From Alicyclobacillus tolerans (lineage in GTDB: Bacteria > Bacillota > Bacilli > Alicyclobacillales > Alicyclobacillaceae), in contig NZ_JXBW01000021.1 of NCBI RefSeq assembly GCF_001447355.1, forward strand, positions 1 through 51,977: DNA of 51,977 nt. Reading direction: 5' to 3'. Shown here in pieces: positions 51,767 through 51,977 of this stretch. Each line of letters begins with the position of its first letter. Within the stretch, counting starts at the first letter, position 1. A program made the translations under genes and the position numbers. The notes under the pieces are model-generated. The model saw only the letters and a program-made list of their open reading frames with translations, was not told the origin of the DNA and did not search any database.

Positions 51767-51977
51767 TTCGTTTGCTCCTCGCTCACACGGCTTCGGCCTT
51801 CGGCCTGCAGATGTGTTCGCTCGGACCAAACTTCGCTTCAGGTTGTCTTTCGTGCAACCCTTGTGCTGTGTTCGTTTGTCCAGGCGCTCACGTGGCTTTG
51901 GCTTACGCCTGCCGGTGTGATTGCTCGGAACAAAATGCGCTTCAATTGTCTTTCGTGCAACCCTTGTGCTGTGTTCG
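51767..51977. repeat. Imperfect tandem repeat in the 23S-5S spacer
   Basis: Two copies of a unit of about 104 bases follow each other (51767-51870 and 51871-51977). The last 32 bases of each (51843-51874 and 51946-51977) are identical. The rest shows scattered substitutions (GCTCACACGGCTTCGGCC versus GCTCACGTGGCTTTGGCT). The second copy runs to the end of the window, so more copies may follow. The spacer is minus-strand rRNA precursor. Function is unknown. Confidence 0.85.

Noticed and set aside
51767-51977. Direct repeats at the right end considered as a CRISPR array
   Set aside because: The units are about 104 bases and imperfect along their entire length, without unique spacers. They lie in the rRNA spacer.

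Overview
The window is a 52 kb chromosomal segment of a spore-forming, flagellated member of the Bacillota. The gene order follows the Bacillus subtilis block rplS - rbgA - rnhB - ylqG - ylqH - (yraN) - sucCD - dprA - topA - trmFO - xerC - hslVU - flgB...fliR. GC content is moderate to high, and GTG and TTG starts are common. FliY, a spore-type SleB hydrolase and a PabB-PabC fusion also fit. Protein texture suggests the Alicyclobacillaceae or a near relative; that placement is inference.

Layout. (1) 1-15517, minus strand: a compact fla/che operon transcribed right to left from flgB to fliR (cut by the window edge). It encodes rod, MS ring, C ring, export gate, ATPase, hook and CheY. Many genes overlap at stop/start codons. 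(2) 15650-22017, minus: hslU, hslV, xerC, trmFO and topA. A terminator stands between hslU and flgB, where B. subtilis has codY. (3) 22306-26370: an envelope-flavoured insertion with a MYG1-family protein, a LysM/SleB hydrolase under a c-di-AMP riboswitch and an L,D-transpeptidase, followed by dprA. (4) 26496-35171: sucD, sucC, a small membrane protein, yifB and a polysaccharide deacetylase (both plus strand), then yraN, an FlhB C-domain protein, a FliK-like protein, rnhB, rbgA and rplS. (5) 35378-41549: a second c-di-AMP riboswitch heading a transcript with only a 44-codon ORF before a strong terminator; a three-gene surface operon (O-antigen ligase type protein, large membrane protein, lipoprotein); an M23 peptidase; and a thioesterase. 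(6) 41558-49697: an RluD-type pseudouridine synthase and a surface-glycan cluster with three glycosyltransferases, three enzymes for an N-acetyl-6-deoxy-L-hexosamine nucleotide sugar, and two small LSm-like (DUF2642-type) proteins. (7) 49639-51977: a pabB-pabC fusion and the 3' end of an rRNA operon (5S rRNA, terminator, and part of the 23S-5S spacer with a tandem repeat).

How it fits together. The left third builds the flagellum. The middle holds conserved housekeeping genes (protein quality control, chromosome and tRNA maintenance, TCA cycle, competence, ribosome assembly). Between these blocks sit cell-wall and spore-surface functions, two of them connected to c-di-AMP sensing. The most interesting loci are the riboswitch with its 44-codon ORF (35378-35742), the riboswitch abutting the SleB ribosome-binding site (24082-24228), and the glycan cluster with paired LSm-like proteins (42571-49697). 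No CRISPR array, intact insertion sequence or tRNA gene was seen.
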